Positions 33,410 through 41,101 of a DNA stretch of 64,000 nucleotides are shown here, piece by piece (within the stretch, counting starts at the first letter, position 1; each line of letters begins with the position of its first letter). The notes beneath the pieces were generated by a model, which saw only the letters and a program-made list of their open reading frames with translations, searched no databases and was not told the origin of the DNA. Where the stretch lies: assembly GCF_000717655.1 (NCBI RefSeq), contig NZ_JNZY01000019.1, forward strand, positions 62,001 through 126,000, given 5' to 3'. Both the position numbers and the translations under genes were made by a program. The stretch is from Streptomyces katrae (GTDB lineage: Bacteria; Actinomycetota; Actinomycetes; Streptomycetales; Streptomycetaceae).

Positions 33410-33595
33410 TCAGCGGCGTATGACGCCGGCGTCCTCGCCGTATTCGCCCAGGACGATGACGCTCACCGCCGCCGCGGCGAACACCTTCGCGGCGCGCAGG
33501 GCGTTGCCCACCACGTGGCGGGGAGGGGAGTCGGAGGTGGCGGTGGCGCCGCTAGGGCGGCCGCCCCGGATCGGGGTGAAGGTTGCGGTGCTCAT
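33410..33595 (-). CDS. Small hypothetical protein with one hydrophobic helix
   Basis: 61 residues from ATG 33595. The N-terminal half is polar (PIRGGRPSGATATSDSPPRHVV), followed by one helix ALRAAKVFAAAAVSVIVLG (about 32-50) and an acidic tail EYGEDAGVIRR. It is divergent from helD. No family assigned. Coding character (GC at third positions) is normal for the region. Confidence 0.55.
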   Translation of the reverse strand: MSTATFTPIRGGRPSGATATSDSPPRHVVGNALRAAKVFAAAAVSVIVLGEYGEDAGVIRR

Positions 33596-33908
33596 GTATC
33601 CATGGTGCGCTTCCGCCCCGGTTGGCACATCGCCCTGGGGGCGGAACCGCAGGCCCTCCCGCCTACTCCTGCGGGCCCATGCCACCCCCTAGTGGTCCTG
33701 CCCAAGGTCTGACACTCCCAGGTATGACACCCGTACGGACGTCCCGCCCCGGAGGGACTTCCGCCCCCGTATTCCGTTCGCGCCCCGCCTGCACGGTGAC
33801 TACAATCTCCGCTCTTGCCGCCTCCCGCCGCCGTTTCGGGGAGAGCCGCCCGCCGGCCGGAAACCGGCGGGCATCGTTCCGTACCGAGCAGCAGCTGGAG
33901 GCATTTCC
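33596..33908 (+). promoter_or_regulatory. helD upstream region with -10-like box and leader hairpin
   Basis: 313 nt between divergent genes. A TACAAT box at 33801-33806 is the best -10 candidate; no good -35 is seen. About 40 nt beyond the predicted start lies a 9-bp hairpin, GCCCGCCGG (33848-33856) / CCGGCGGGC (33864-33872), 36 nt before the helD start codon. The rifamycin-associated element known from some helR genes was looked for and not seen. Confidence 0.4.
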
Positions 33909-36011
33909 GTGTCCGCGCACGCCCCCGAGACCGGCATCGACAACGACGGCGCCGGCGACTCCGCCGCCCACCCCCTCGCCCGCGAGCAGGCCCACCTCAC
34001 CGCCTCCCGCGCCGCTCTCCGCGCCATGCGCGAGGACGTCGAGGCCCTCGACATCCGCGACGTCACCGCGAACTGGGTCAACGCGATCGTCCTCCAGGCC
34101 CAGATCGACGACCGGATCAAGGCGCTGGCCGACCTCGCCCACACCCCGCTCTTCTTCGGCCGCCTCAACTACCTGCACGCACCCGGCGCCGAGCTCGCCG
34201 AAGGCGCGGAGGGCGAGCAGTTCTACATCGGCCGCCGCCACGTCCACGACGCCGACGGCGACCCGATGGTCATCGACTGGCGCGCGCCCGTCTCCCAGCC
34301 GTTCTACCGGGCCTCCAAGAACGACCCTCAGGACATCGCCTTGCGCCGCCGCTTCGGCTACACGGGCGGCGAGCTCACCGCGTACGAGGACGAGCACCTC
34401 TCCGACCCCGCCGAGGCGGCCGCCGTCAGCAAGCTGCTCCAGCGGGAGATCGAGCGACCGCGCGTCGGCCCCATGCGTGACATCGTCGCGACGATCCAGC
34501 CCGAGCAGGACGAGATCGTCCGCTCCGGCCTGTCCGGCTCCGTCTGCGTGCAGGGCGGCCCCGGCACCGGCAAGACCGCGGTCGGTCTGCACCGCGTCGC
34601 GTACCTGCTGTACGCCCACCGCGAGCGGCTCGCCCGTACCGGCACGCTCGTCATCGGGCCGAACCGTTCCTTCCTGCACTACATCGAGCAGGTCCTCCCG
34701 GCCCTGGGCGAGCTCGAGGTCAAGCAGGCCACCGTCGAGGACCTGGTGGCCCGCGACGCCCTGGAGATCCGCGGCACCGACGCCGCCGCGACCGCCGTCG
34801 TCAAGGGCGACGCCCGCATGGCGGAGGTGCTGCGCCGTGCGGTCCGCTCGCACGTCAGCATGCCCGCCGAGCCGCTGATGGTGGTCCGCGGTTCGCGCCG
34901 CTGGCGGGTACCGGCGTACGAGATCGAGGAGATCGTGGCGGAGCTCCTCGACCGGGACATCCGCTACGGCGCCGCCCGCGACGCACTGCCGCAGCGGATC
35001 GCGCACACCGTGCTCGTACGGATGGAACAGGCGGGCGAGGCGCCCGACGACCGCGTCCAGGACTCGGTGGCACGGGGCGCGGCCGTGAAGGCGGCGGTCA
35101 AGGCGATCTGGCCGGCAGTGGAACCGGCGAAGCTGGTGCTGCGCCTGCTGTCGGAGCCGGAGTTCCTGGCGGAGCACGCGGAGGGCGTCCTGTCGGACGA
35201 GGAGCAGCAGCTCCTGCTGTGGGCCAAGCCGTTCCGGAGCGTGAAGTCGGCGAAGTGGTCGGCGGCGGACCTGGTCCTGATCGACGAGGCGGCGGACCTG
35301 GTGGAGCGCACGCACTCGCTGGGCCATGTCGTCCTCGACGAGGCGCAGGACCTGTCGCCGATGCAGTACCGGGCGGTGGGCCGGCGCTGCACGACGGGCT
35401 CGGCGACGGTCCTGGGCGACCTCGCGCAGGGCACGACCCCGTGGGCGACGCGCAGCTGGGACGAGGCCCTGGCGCACCTGGGCAAGCCGGGGGCGGCGCT
35501 GGAGGAGCTGACGGCGGGCTTCCGCGTGCCGCGCGAGGTGATCGCGTACGCCTCGCGCCTGCTGCCGTCGATCTCCCCGGGGCTGGCCGCGGTCTCCTCG
35601 GTCCGTGAGACGCCGGGGTCGCTGGTCGTCACGCCGACGCCGGACCTGACGGCGTCGGTCCTGGACGCCTGCCGCGCCGCGCTGGCCCACGAGGGCTCGA
35701 TCGGCCTGATCGCGGCCGACGCCCGGATCCCGGAGCTGGCCGAGGCCCTGCGCGCGGCGGAACTGCCGTATCTGGCACCGGGCGAGGAGACGACGGCGCA
35801 GGCGCGGCTGACGCTGGTGCCGGCGTCGCTGGCGAAGGGTCTCGAGTACGACTACGTGGTGCTGGACGAGCCCGCCGCGATCGTCTCCGGCGAACCCGAC
35901 GAACGCACCGGCCTGCGCCGCCTCTACGTGTGCCTCACCCGTGCCGTCTCGGGCCTGCACGTCCTGCACGCCGCCGCGTTGCCGGCGGCCCTCGGACCTG
36001 CCCTTCCGTAG
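33909..36011 (+). CDS. helD: HelD-like RNA polymerase recycling ATPase (UvrD/SF1-like)
   Basis: 700 residues from GTG 33909 with GGAGG upstream. An N-terminal alpha-helical arm (LAREQAHLTASRAALRAMREDVEAL) precedes the IDWRAPVSQPFYRA block that is diagnostic of HelD. Walker A GGPGTGKT is at about 216-223 and DEAQDLSP at about 477-484, with GDLAQGTTPW (motif III). The C-terminal domain ends RRLYVCLTRAVSGLHVLH. HelD binds RNA polymerase and uses ATP to release it from stalled complexes; the related HelR in Streptomyces also displaces rifamycin. No rifamycin-associated element was found, so a housekeeping HelD is more likely. Confidence 0.9.
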   Translation: MSAHAPETGIDNDGAGDSAAHPLAREQAHLTASRAALRAMREDVEALDIRDVTANWVNAIVLQAQIDDRIKALADLAHTPLFFGRLNYLHAPGAELAEGAEGEQFYIGRRHVHDADGDPMVIDWRAPVSQPFYRASKNDPQDIALRRRFGYTGGELTAYEDEHLSDPAEAAAVSKLLQREIERPRVGPMRDIVATIQPEQDEIVRSGLSGSVCVQGGPGTGKTAVGLHRVAYLLYAHRERLARTGTLVIGPNRSFLHYIEQVLPALGELEVKQATVEDLVARDALEIRGTDAAATAVVKGDARMAEVLRRAVRSHVSMPAEPLMVVRGSRRWRVPAYEIEEIVAELLDRDIRYGAARDALPQRIAHTVLVRMEQAGEAPDDRVQDSVARGAAVKAAVKAIWPAVEPAKLVLRLLSEPEFLAEHAEGVLSDEEQQLLLWAKPFRSVKSAKWSAADLVLIDEAADLVERTHSLGHVVLDEAQDLSPMQYRAVGRRCTTGSATVLGDLAQGTTPWATRSWDEALAHLGKPGAALEELTAGFRVPREVIAYASRLLPSISPGLAAVSSVRETPGSLVVTPTPDLTASVLDACRAALAHEGSIGLIAADARIPELAEALRAAELPYLAPGEETTAQARLTLVPASLAKGLEYDYVVLDEPAAIVSGEPDERTGLRRLYVCLTRAVSGLHVLHAAALPAALGPALP

Positions 36012-36108
36012 CTCCGGTGGACACGGCCGGTCGGCGGCAGGACGATGGACGTGTTCACACCTCCCCGGGCCCGGTTCTTCCATGTTCCATCCGAGGGAAG
36101 GACGAACG

Positions 36109-36645
36109 ATGAACCCCCGTATTCGACTGGCCGTGCTGGCGCCCGTGGTCGTGTCCTCGCTGGCACTCGGGTCGGCACCGCTCCTGGCGGCTTCCGCGCA
36201 GGCAGCAGCGGTGCCTTCCCTGACGTGCAGCGTGAAGCAGACCCCCAATGCCGCGGGCAAGTACGACGTCACCGCCACAGGAGCGCAGCCGGGAACGGCC
36301 GTGACCTTCCGCGGCGGTACCGCGACCGACCAGTTCAGCTCCCAAGTCAGCGCCAACGACGACGGGACGGCCACCACCAGCGGATTCATCCCGGTCGGCA
36401 AGGTGACGGCCTCCAACCAGGACGACAAGGCCAGCTGCGGCACCGTCAAGGAGGCCGAACAGAAGGACGCCCAGGAGCAGTACTCCAAGGGCTTCAGGAA
36501 GGGCCTCGCCGAAACGCGGGAAGACTGCAAGAAGAAGCCCCAGAACCAGAACAAGAGCCTCACGCAGCTGGACCCGAACTACGAGAAGGGCTACAACGCG
36601 GGCGCGGCGGCCGCGCTCAACAGCAAGGCCTGCCAGGGAGGCTGA
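36109..36645 (+). CDS. Secreted protein with Ig-like domain
   Basis: 178 residues from ATG 36109 behind GGGAAGGA. A signal peptide (hydrophobic to about residue 33, cleavage near AQA-AAV) is followed by a beta-rich part, SLTCSVKQTPNAAGKYDVTATGAQPGTAVTFRG, with a probable disulfide between C in LTCSV and C in ASCGTV. The C-terminal third is charged and helical and contains two YxKGF/YEKGYNAG-like repeats and two more cysteines. This is an exported structural or binding protein of unknown role. Confidence 0.7.
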   Translation: MNPRIRLAVLAPVVVSSLALGSAPLLAASAQAAAVPSLTCSVKQTPNAAGKYDVTATGAQPGTAVTFRGGTATDQFSSQVSANDDGTATTSGFIPVGKVTASNQDDKASCGTVKEAEQKDAQEQYSKGFRKGLAETREDCKKKPQNQNKSLTQLDPNYEKGYNAGAAAALNSKACQGG

Positions 36646-36652
36646 GCGCCCG

Positions 36653-37351
36653 TCACCGAAGCGGCTGCGAAAGGGCCGTACGCCACTGGGCGACGGCCGA
36701 CGCCGAGACCGGGGCGCCCCACCCCTGCGGCCGGGCCGCCCCGCCGATGTGGAAGGCGTCGATGCCCGCGGCCCTCAGCCGCGGCAGGTGCGCCAGGGTG
36801 AGGCCGCCGCCGACCAGGATCCGTGCCGCGTACCCCGGCTCGCCGCGCCGCGCCGCCTCGGAGAGCAGGACGGGAAGGCCCGCGTCGACCCCGTCGGCCG
36901 AGCCCGCCGTCAGGTAGGCGTCGAGCCCCGGCAGGTCGGCGAGGGCCTTGCGCGCCTGGTCGCGGTCCGCCGCCCGGTCCAGCGCCCGGTGGAAGGTCCA
37001 GCGGCAGCCTTCCAGCTCCGCCAGGACGGCCTCCACGGCGGCCAGGTCGGGGCTTCCGTCCCGGGTCAGGAACCCGAGGACGAACTCCTGCGCCCCCTCC
37101 GCCCGCAGCGCCCGCGCCTGCTCCACCAGCAGGTCGACCGGCCCGGCGGCGAACCCGTCCGTCCGGCGGATCATCACGCGGAGCGGGATGTCGACCGCCG
37201 CGCGGATGGCCGCGAAGGTCTCGCGCGGCGGGGTGAGCCCGTCGGCCGCCATGTCGGTGACCAGCTCCAGCCGGTCCGCCCCGCCGGCCTGGGCCGCGAC
37301 CGCGTCCCGGGCATCGAGGGCGATCACCTCCAGCAGCGCTTGGTTGCTCAT
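36653..37351 (-). CDS. cutC: CutC-family protein (copper homeostasis-related TIM barrel)
   Basis: 232 residues from ATG 37351, just after AAGGATGG. CutC signatures are LEVIALDARDAVAAQAGGADRLELVTDM, then GLTPPRETFAAIRA, then VMIRRTDGFA, then FVLGFLTRDG, WTFHRALDRA and ILVGGGLTLAHLPRL. CutC is a TIM-barrel protein long linked to copper tolerance, though its enzymatic role remains uncertain. A DasR-like site lies 27 nt upstream of the start, which would tie this gene to amino-sugar control. It is convergent with the secreted protein gene, 7 nt away. Confidence 0.9.
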   Translation of the reverse strand: MSNQALLEVIALDARDAVAAQAGGADRLELVTDMAADGLTPPRETFAAIRAAVDIPLRVMIRRTDGFAAGPVDLLVEQARALRAEGAQEFVLGFLTRDGSPDLAAVEAVLAELEGCRWTFHRALDRAADRDQARKALADLPGLDAYLTAGSADGVDAGLPVLLSEAARRGEPGYAARILVGGGLTLAHLPRLRAAGIDAFHIGGAARPQGWGAPVSASAVAQWRTALSQPLR

Positions 37352-37377
37352 TCGATGCCATCCTTCGCATACGGAAA

Positions 37378-37393
37378 ATAGGTCTAGTCCAAT
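37378..37393 (-). promoter_or_regulatory. DasR-like operator (dre) upstream of cutC
   Basis: On the minus strand ATTGGACTAGACCTAT matches 12 of 16 positions of the dre consensus AGTGGTCTAGACCACT as I remember it. It shares a 12-nt core, TGGACTAGACCT, with the site at 57385-57400 in front of nagK. It lies between cutC (minus) and the HD-domain gene (plus). Confidence 0.55.
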
Positions 37394-37457
37394 ATGAAGG
37401 GTACGGGCCCGCGCCCGCGCATCACCAGCACAAACACGCCACCCCCACAATGTGCCC

Positions 37458-38099
37458 ATGACCTCCGACCTCCGCGACCGCTGGCACGCCACCACCACCG
37501 CCGCAGGCGCCGGCCCCGACCGCGACCCCGGCCCCTACGCCGACCGGCTCCTCGCCGCCTGGGCGGAGCCCCAGCGCCGGTACCACACCACCGCGCACCT
37601 GGCCGACGTGCTCGCGCGGCTCGACGTACTCGCCCCGCACGCCGCCGACCCGGCCGCCGTCGAGCTCGCCGCCTGGTTCCACGACGCCGTCTACCGCCCC
37701 GACCGCTCCGAGAACGAGGAGCGCAGCGCGGCCCTCGCCGAGCGCGCCCTGCCCGAGCTCGGCATCGACGCCGCCCGCACCGCCGAGGTGGCCCGCCTGG
37801 TCCGGCTCACCGTCACCCACGACCCCGCCCCGGGCGACACCAACGGGGAGGCGCTCTGCGATGCGGACCTGGCCGTCCTGGCGGGCGGCCCGGACGCGTA
37901 CGCCGCGTACGTCGCCGCCGTCCGCGCCGAGTACGGGTTCGTCCCCGACGACGCCTTCCGCGCCGGCCGGGCCGCCGTACTGCGCCAGCTGCTCGCACTG
38001 CCCCGCCTCTTCCGCACCCCGTACGGCACCACGCACTGGGAGGCCCCGGCCCGCCGCAACCTGGCCGCCGAGCTCGCCGTCCTGAGTGCCGGGGAATGA
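37458..38099 (+). CDS. HD-domain metal-dependent phosphohydrolase-like protein
   Basis: 213 residues from ATG 37458 (GTG 37452 is an alternative). The order RYHTTAHL (His43, His47), then WFHDAVY (His75-Asp76) and the later CDADL resemble the HD superfamily. In this group the protein opens with W-x-x-P-x-R-x-Y-H-x-x-x-H. Such proteins are annotated as predicted metal-dependent phosphohydrolases; the substrate is unknown. Its TGA overlaps the ATG of the MFS gene (ATGA), so the two are translationally coupled. Confidence 0.85.
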   Translation: MTSDLRDRWHATTTAAGAGPDRDPGPYADRLLAAWAEPQRRYHTTAHLADVLARLDVLAPHAADPAAVELAAWFHDAVYRPDRSENEERSAALAERALPELGIDAARTAEVARLVRLTVTHDPAPGDTNGEALCDADLAVLAGGPDAYAAYVAAVRAEYGFVPDDAFRAGRAAVLRQLLALPRLFRTPYGTTHWEAPARRNLAAELAVLSAGE

Positions 38100-39379
38100 G
38101 ATCCGCGGCGCGCAGGTTCGTACGGAACGTGCCCCCAGCCACCGCCACCGCCCGCATGCCCGTCGCCGTCTACGTACTCGGCCTGGCCGTCTTCTCGCTC
38201 GGAACCAGCGAGTTCATGCTGTCCGGACTGCTGCCGCCCATCGCCGAGGACCTGGGCGTCACCATCCCGCAGGCGGGCCTGCTGATATCGGCCTTCGCGA
38301 TCGGCATGGTCGTCGGGGCGCCGCTGCTGGCGGTGGCCACGCTGCGGCTCCCGCGCCGCACCACCCTCATCGCGCTCATCAGCCTCTTCGGCCTCGGGCA
38401 GGTGGCGGGTGCGCTGGCCCCCTCGTACGAGCTCCTCTTCGCGTCCCGCATCCTCGCCGCGCTCGCCTGCGCCGGCTTCTGGGCGGTCGGCGCGGCCGTC
38501 GCCATCGCGATGGTGGAGAAGGACCAGCGGGCCCGCGCCATGGCCGTCATGATCGGCGGCCTGTCCATCGCCAACGTCCTCGGCGTCCCCGCCGGCGCCT
38601 TCCTCGGGGAACACCTGGGCTGGCGTTCCGCGTTCTGGTCGGTCGGCGCGGCCTCGGCGGTGGCCCTCGCCGGCATCCTGGCGCTGATCCCGGACATCCC
38701 GCTGCCCGCCGTACGGCCCACCCTGGCGCGGGAGCTGCGCATCTACCGCGACCGGCAGGTGTGGCTGTCCATCGGCGTCACGGCCCTGGCCGCGGGCGGG
38801 GTCTTCTGCGCGTTCAGCTACCTGTCGCCGCTGCTGACGGAGGTCGCCGGGCTGGATGCCGGCCGGGTGCCGTGGGTGCTGGCGCTGTTCGGGGTCGGTG
38901 CGCTCGTCGGCACGACGATCGGCGGGCGGGTCGCGGATGCGCACCTGTTCGGGGTGATGCTGTGGGGCATCGCAGCATCCACGGCCTTCCTCGTCGCCCT
39001 GGCCCTGCTGGCGTCGGCGGCGGTGGCGGCGGTGGGGCTGTCGTTCCTGCTCGGCGTCTCGGCGTTCTTCACGGCGCCGGCGCTCAACGCCCGCATGTTC
39101 AACGTCGCGGGCGCGGCCCCGACGCTGGCCGGGGCCACCACGACGGCGGCGTTCAACCTGGGCAACACGGGCGGTCCCTGGCTCGGCGGCACGGTGATCG
39201 ACGCCGGCCACGGCTTCGCCGCCACCGCCTGGGCGGGCGCCGCGATGACGGTCACGGCCATGGCCCTGACCGCGATCGCCCTGCGCCTCCACCACCGCAC
39301 CCCACCCGCCCCGACCCGGGTGATCGCCTCGTCGGGAGCAACCGCACCGGCCCCGGCCGCACAACCCGCCGCGCACTGA
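38096..39379 (+). CDS. MFS transporter, DHA1 (AraJ/Cmx-like) efflux protein
   Basis: 427 residues from ATG 38096, overlapping the preceding stop by 4 nt. Helix 1 is VYVLGLAVFSLGTSEFMLSGLLPPIAEDLGV, the hallmark of the AraJ/CmlR/Cmx branch that includes actinomycete chloramphenicol exporters. Motif A is weak (LRLPRRTT). The proline-containing glycine stretch in helix 5 is GVPAGAFLGEHLGWRSAFW (motif C). About 12 helices. Export of amphenicol-like or other drugs is possible; the resistance phenotype cannot be inferred. The C-terminal tail is Pro/Ala-rich. Confidence 0.88.
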   Translation: MRSAARRFVRNVPPATATARMPVAVYVLGLAVFSLGTSEFMLSGLLPPIAEDLGVTIPQAGLLISAFAIGMVVGAPLLAVATLRLPRRTTLIALISLFGLGQVAGALAPSYELLFASRILAALACAGFWAVGAAVAIAMVEKDQRARAMAVMIGGLSIANVLGVPAGAFLGEHLGWRSAFWSVGAASAVALAGILALIPDIPLPAVRPTLARELRIYRDRQVWLSIGVTALAAGGVFCAFSYLSPLLTEVAGLDAGRVPWVLALFGVGALVGTTIGGRVADAHLFGVMLWGIAASTAFLVALALLASAAVAAVGLSFLLGVSAFFTAPALNARMFNVAGAAPTLAGATTTAAFNLGNTGGPWLGGTVIDAGHGFAATAWAGAAMTVTAMALTAIALRLHHRTPPAPTRVIASSGATAPAPAAQPAAH

Positions 39380-39410
39380 CCCCGGCTGCCCCCGGTCCCG
39401 GCAGGCGCCG

Positions 39411-39677
39411 CTATGCCGGGCGGCCCTTCGGTCGGCGCAGGCCCGCGGACGTCAGGCGGCGGACCAGTTCCTTGCTGCCCACCTCCACGGCGCCCGCGGC
39501 CACCGCATCCGCGTAGCGGTGCGACGGCACGTCGTAGTGGTCGCGCTCGAAGGCCCTCGGCGGGCAGCCGATCGACGCCGCGAAGGCGTGCAGCTCCTCG
39601 TACGAGACGTCGCTGACCAGGTGCGACCACATGCGGCCATGGCCCGGCCAGGTCGGCGGGTCGATGTAGAGCGTCAC
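39411..39677 (-). CDS. DUF4031 family protein
   Basis: 88 residues. The conserved DUF4031 blocks are complete: YIDPPTWPGHGRMWSHLVSD, then ELHAFAASIGCPPRAFERDHYDVP and the C-terminal GAVEVGSKELVRRLTSAGLR. It is a small soluble protein of unknown function. The upstream gene (39685-40062) ends 7 nt before its ATG, so both are in one transcript. Confidence 0.85.
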   Translation of the reverse strand: MTLYIDPPTWPGHGRMWSHLVSDVSYEELHAFAASIGCPPRAFERDHYDVPSHRYADAVAAGAVEVGSKELVRRLTSAGLRRPKGRPA

Positions 39678-39684
39678 CGGCGGC

Positions 39685-40062
39685 TCACCGGCCGACGCCG
39701 AAGACGGGGGCGAGGCCGCCGACCGCGGCGACCTTCACCCCTGCCTTGGCGCACACCCAGTGCGGATCGGGCCCCAACTCCGGCTCCACGTCCAGCGCGT
39801 GCGGATCTCCGTGCGAACAGACCGGGCACAGCGGCCAGCGCCCGTACTTCTCCAGCAGCGCGTCCTGCACGTCCTGGGCGACGAGTCCGGGAAGGTAGTC
39901 CACCCCCTCCGGCCACTGCTCCACCCACCACCGGCGGTGCGTGACCGAGTCCTCGACGAGGGAGACGACATCGGCCTCGGCGACCTCGCCCGCGACGAGA
40001 TCGGCGAGGACGAGGGCGCGGGCGGTGTGCAGCGCCTGTTCCAGGGGGGTCGCGTGGTCCAT
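39685..40062 (-). CDS. Hypothetical protein with short zinc-knuckle-like motif
   Basis: 125 residues from ATG 40062. The N-terminal half is helical and acidic (LEQALHTARALVLADLVAGEVAEADVVSLVEDS); the middle holds WWVEQWPEGVDYLPGLVAQDVQ. The C-terminal part contains CPVCSHGDPHALDV and HWVCAKAG, a Cys/His set that may bind zinc. No family name is certain. It is the first gene of the pair with the DUF4031 gene and is divergent from murR. Confidence 0.65.
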   Translation of the reverse strand: MDHATPLEQALHTARALVLADLVAGEVAEADVVSLVEDSVTHRRWWVEQWPEGVDYLPGLVAQDVQDALLEKYGRWPLCPVCSHGDPHALDVEPELGPDPHWVCAKAGVKVAAVGGLAPVFGVGR

Positions 40063-40127
40063 GCGCCCATTGTGAACCCGTACGGGCCAACTGGTGAAGG
40101 TCCTTCCGAGTGGGGCCGAATGGTGCC

Positions 40128-40156
40128 TTGACCGCCACCCCCTCCGAAAATAGATT
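40128..40156 (+). promoter_or_regulatory. murR promoter giving a probable leaderless mRNA
   Basis: TTGACC (40128-40133) and TAGATT (40151-40156) are separated by exactly 17 nt, a good HrdB-type promoter. The murR ATG at 40163 starts 7 nt after the -10 box, which is where transcription should begin, so no ribosome-binding leader is expected. Confidence 0.65.
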
Positions 40157-40189
40157 TCAGGAATGAGCGACGATCCGAAAGTAATTTTC
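40146..40189 (+). promoter_or_regulatory. Two matching operator-like repeats at murR
   Basis: GAAAATAGATTTC (40146-40158) overlaps the -10 box and GAAAGTAATTTTC (40177-40189) lies within codons 5-9 of murR. Both fit GAAA-N5-TTTC. They are spaced 31 nt apart, about three helical turns, as expected for cooperative autoregulation by an RpiR-type dimer. Confidence 0.55.
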
Positions 40190-41101
40190 AGCGAGGGGGA
40201 CGGGCAGAACGAGGACACCGGCTCCGGTGTGCCGCTGCGGGCCCGCGTCCGCAGTCTCGGCCCCTCCATGACCCGCTCCGTGCGGGCCGTCGCCGAAACC
40301 GTCGCCGCCGACCCCGCCGGCTGTTCGCGCCTCACCGTCACCGCGCTCGCCGCGCGCACCGGCACCAGCGAGGCCACCGTCGTCCGCACCGCCCGCCTCC
40401 TCGGCTACCCCGGCTACCGCGACCTGCGCCTCGCCCTCGCCGCGCTCGCCGCACAGCAGGAATCCGGGGCGGCCCCCGCCGTCACCGCCGGCATAGCCGT
40501 CGACGACCCCCTCGCCGACGTCGTCGCCAAGCTGGCCCACGAGGAGGCCCAGACCCTCGCCGACACCGCCGCCGGACTCGACCTCGCCGCCCTCGCCGCC
40601 GCCGTCACCGCGCTCGCGACGGCCCGCCGGATCGACATCTACGGCGTCGGCGCCTCCGCCCTCGTCGGCCAGGACCTGGCCCAGAAGCTGCTGCGCATCG
40701 GCCTCGTCGCCCACGCCCACAGCGACCCCCACCTGGCCGTCACGGGCGCCGTGCAGCTGCGCCCCGGCGACGCGGCCGTCGCGATCACCCACTCCGGCGC
40801 CACCGGCGACGTGATCGACCCCCTCCGCACGGCCTTCGAGCGCGGCGCCACCACCATCGCGCTCACCGGACGCCCGAACGCCCCCGTCTCCCACTACGCC
40901 GACCTCGTACTGGCCACCTCCGCCGCCCGCGAGACCCGGCTGCGCCCGGCCGCCATGTCCAGCCGGACCAGCCAGCTCCTCGTCGTCGACTGCCTGTTCG
41001 TGGCCGTCGCGCAGCAGACGTACGAAACCGCCGCGCCCGCCCTCGCCGCCTCGTACGAGGCGCTCGCCCCCCGCCGAACCGCCAGGAGCCCCCGCCCATG
41101 A
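40163..41101 (+). CDS. murR: RpiR/MurR family transcriptional regulator
   Basis: 312 residues. An RpiR-type helix-turn-helix spans about residues 30-100 (SVRAVAETVAADPAGC...LAARTGTSEATVVRTARLLGYPGYRDLRLAL). A SIS sugar-phosphate-binding domain follows at about 130-270 (IDIYGVGASALVGQDLAQKL ... VAITHSGATGDVIDPL). Proteins of this type sense phosphorylated sugars; with murQ next to it the ligand is probably MurNAc-6-phosphate. The stop overlaps the murQ start (ATGA). Promoter geometry suggests a leaderless mRNA, and two operator-like repeats suggest autoregulation. Confidence 0.9.
   Translation: MSDDPKVIFSEGDGQNEDTGSGVPLRARVRSLGPSMTRSVRAVAETVAADPAGCSRLTVTALAARTGTSEATVVRTARLLGYPGYRDLRLALAALAAQQESGAAPAVTAGIAVDDPLADVVAKLAHEEAQTLADTAAGLDLAALAAAVTALATARRIDIYGVGASALVGQDLAQKLLRIGLVAHAHSDPHLAVTGAVQLRPGDAAVAITHSGATGDVIDPLRTAFERGATTIALTGRPNAPVSHYADLVLATSAARETRLRPAAMSSRTSQLLVVDCLFVAVAQQTYETAAPALAASYEALAPRRTARSPRP

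Noticed and set aside
33596..33908. Rifamycin-associated element upstream of helD
   Set aside because: Looked for the palindromic element known from helR/arr/rox promoters; no match was seen.
33663..36563. 966-codon open frame antisense to helD
   Set aside because: Shadow frame; helD on the plus strand has complete ATPase motifs and a ribosome site.
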